From assembly GCA_026389655.1 (NCBI GenBank), contig JAPLHL010000050.1:1-7676 (forward strand): 7,676 nucleotides of DNA, written 5' to 3'. Position 1 is the first letter of the stretch. Each line of letters begins with the position of its first letter. A program made the position numbers and the translations under genes. Origin of the DNA: Chloroflexota bacterium (GTDB lineage Bacteria; Chloroflexota; Dehalococcoidia; GIF9; UBA5629). Under the pieces are notes generated by a model. The model saw nothing but the letters and a program-made list of their open reading frames with translations. It had not been told where the DNA came from and made no database searches. This document shows, one piece after another, positions 6,578 through 7,676 of this stretch.

Positions 6578-7676
6578 ACGATCCAGAAAATTGACGCTGT
6601 TTGAAGCGGCATCGGTAGTGGCAGGACTGGGTTTTGGCGGCGGTGTAATGGCAATGCCCTACCTGGCCTCGCTAAACGGCATCGTCGAGCTTATTATCAC
6701 AGCCGTAGCAGCTTATGCCTTCAGCGTGCTGCTGGCCCTGATGGTAGTGGAATTTGTGCTTCGCGAAGATAAACCACAGCAACTGGTTGAGCTTTTCGGC
6801 AAGTACATCTTCAAGAAGACCTGGTGGGGCAAGGCACTAACCTGGATCATATTCGCTTTGGTGCTCATCACCTTCTATGCTCTGATGGCAGGATATATCG
6901 TCGGCTGTGCGGAACTGCTGAGGAACCTTTTCCCCGGCCTGCCGCTGTGGGCAGGCGAGGTTATCACCTATATAGTCGCCGCCGGCATCGTAGCCCTGGG
7001 GCTCAAGGCTGTCGGAATAAGCGAGAAATACTCCATCATCAGCATCGCCGTTGTATTGCTGGTACTGTCGGCCATTTCCTTCGGCCATCCGTTCAATGCG
7101 CTGCCGTTGTGGACCGGCGATTCTATGAAAATACTCGCCCTGTACGGCATGGTCATGTTCTGCCTGACCTGCCTCTTTTCGGTCCCCCAGGCTGCGGAAG
7201 GCCTATCCTGGAATAAAAAACTGGTGCCAGGTGCGGTGGTACTCGGACTAACCATCAACCTTGTTTTCACGCTGGTTATCTCTATCATGGCATCCCTGGT
7301 ATCCAAACCAGTCACCGAGGTCGCCATAATCGGGTGGGGTAACGCAGTAGGGACATGGGCTATAATACTTGGTTCGATTTTCGCTTTCCTGGGACTGCTG
7401 ACAAGCTACTGGAGTATAGCTTACGCACTGGCTGTGGTCATCGTCGAGAGGCTGAATTGGGGTTACAGGCTATCCTGGCTCGTGGCTACTGTACCCGGTT
7501 TTATCATGGCGATCCTGGGATTGGCGGGCTTTCTCGAGTATATGCGCTACGCCGGCGGGGCTATGGCCGTCCTGATGGCATTGCTTATACCGCCTGCACT
7601 GCTGATCAGCCGCAAGGAAAACGCCAATATTATACCAGAATTCAGTATGGGGAAATGGGGCAATATATTCATGTGC
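6570..7676 (+). CDS. Aromatic/hydroxy amino acid permease-like transporter (APC superfamily), C-terminus outside window
   Basis: The frame from ATG 6570 stays open to the last base and gives 369 codons without a stop. The ATG lies inside the last codons of the upstream symporter gene (8-base overlap), and its ribosome site GGAAGGAGGAG (6556-6566) is also inside that gene, which implies translational coupling. About ten hydrophobic segments are visible. Residues about 14-37 hold the Gly-rich first-helix motif GLGFGGGVMAMPYLASLNG (19-37), which corresponds to the GxGIGxGxLxLP motif of the Trp/Tyr permease and HAAAP branch. A conserved polar stretch (VPQAAEGLSWNKK) falls at about residues 208-220, in the middle of the protein. 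Family members run near 400 residues, so only a short end is missing. The substrate is probably an amino acid or similar zwitterion, but this is inference. A second permease of a different family in one operon suggests two substrates, or one importer plus one exchanger for the product. Confidence 0.85.
   Translation, partial: MTERSRKLTLFEAASVVAGLGFGGGVMAMPYLASLNGIVELIITAVAAYAFSVLLALMVVEFVLREDKPQQLVELFGKYIFKKTWWGKALTWIIFALVLITFYALMAGYIVGCAELLRNLFPGLPLWAGEVITYIVAAGIVALGLKAVGISEKYSIISIAVVLLVLSAISFGHPFNALPLWTGDSMKILALYGMVMFCLTCLFSVPQAAEGLSWNKKLVPGAVVLGLTINLVFTLVISIMASLVSKPVTEVAIIGWGNAVGTWAIILGSIFAFLGLLTSYWSIAYALAVVIVERLNWGYRLSWLVATVPGFIMAILGLAGFLEYMRYAGGAMAVLMALLIPPALLISRKENANIIPEFSMGKWGNIFMC

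Noticed and set aside
6824..7216. Plus-strand 130-codon frame inside the last gene
   Set aside because: It is out of frame with the intact permease that runs from 6570 to the window end; its product is rich in Arg and His with no family character.

Overview
The window looks like bacterial chromosome: closely packed genes, strong Shine-Dalgarno sites (GGAGG types) and sigma70-like promoters with 17-base spacers. I cannot place it taxonomically with confidence. An anaerobic or environmental bacterium is plausible. A Chloroflexota origin is a guess, based on the mix of GPH transporter, enolase-superfamily enzyme and SSS symporter. I see no tRNA, rRNA, CRISPR array, insertion sequence or phage gene.

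Left part (1-1683): the C-terminal tail of an alpha/beta hydrolase, then a complete exported tyrosine-phosphatase-family protein (256-1350) whose DNA is visibly more AT-rich than the genes to its right, then about 330 bases with no intact gene.

Middle part (1684-3756): a GPH-family (MelB-like) sugar/cation symporter with its own promoter, read from ATG 1747. It converges on a minus-strand gene for a small membrane-anchored extracytoplasmic protein of unknown function (3756-3205).

Right part (3757-7676): a divergent promoter region, then a three-gene plus-strand operon running off the window. It holds an enolase-superfamily enzyme (mandelate racemase / muconate lactonizing type), a sodium:solute symporter (SSS) and an aromatic/hydroxy amino acid permease-like transporter of the APC superfamily, cut by the window end. 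The gaps are 29 bases and then an 8-base overlap, so the genes are almost certainly co-transcribed. The simplest reading is a catabolic or salvage module that imports one or two small organic solutes (carboxylates or amino-acid-like) and racemizes, epimerizes or dehydrates them. A perfect 7-base inverted repeat overlaps the -10 element of the proposed operon promoter and is a good candidate operator.

The most interesting point is the enolase-superfamily active site. It keeps the DYNQ and EQP metal-site motifs, but has Arg-x-Lys on the second strand, His-Glu near the third metal position, and Asn where mandelate racemase has Asp270 and muconate lactonizing enzyme has Lys. This matches no characterized subgroup that I can name, so its reaction is open.
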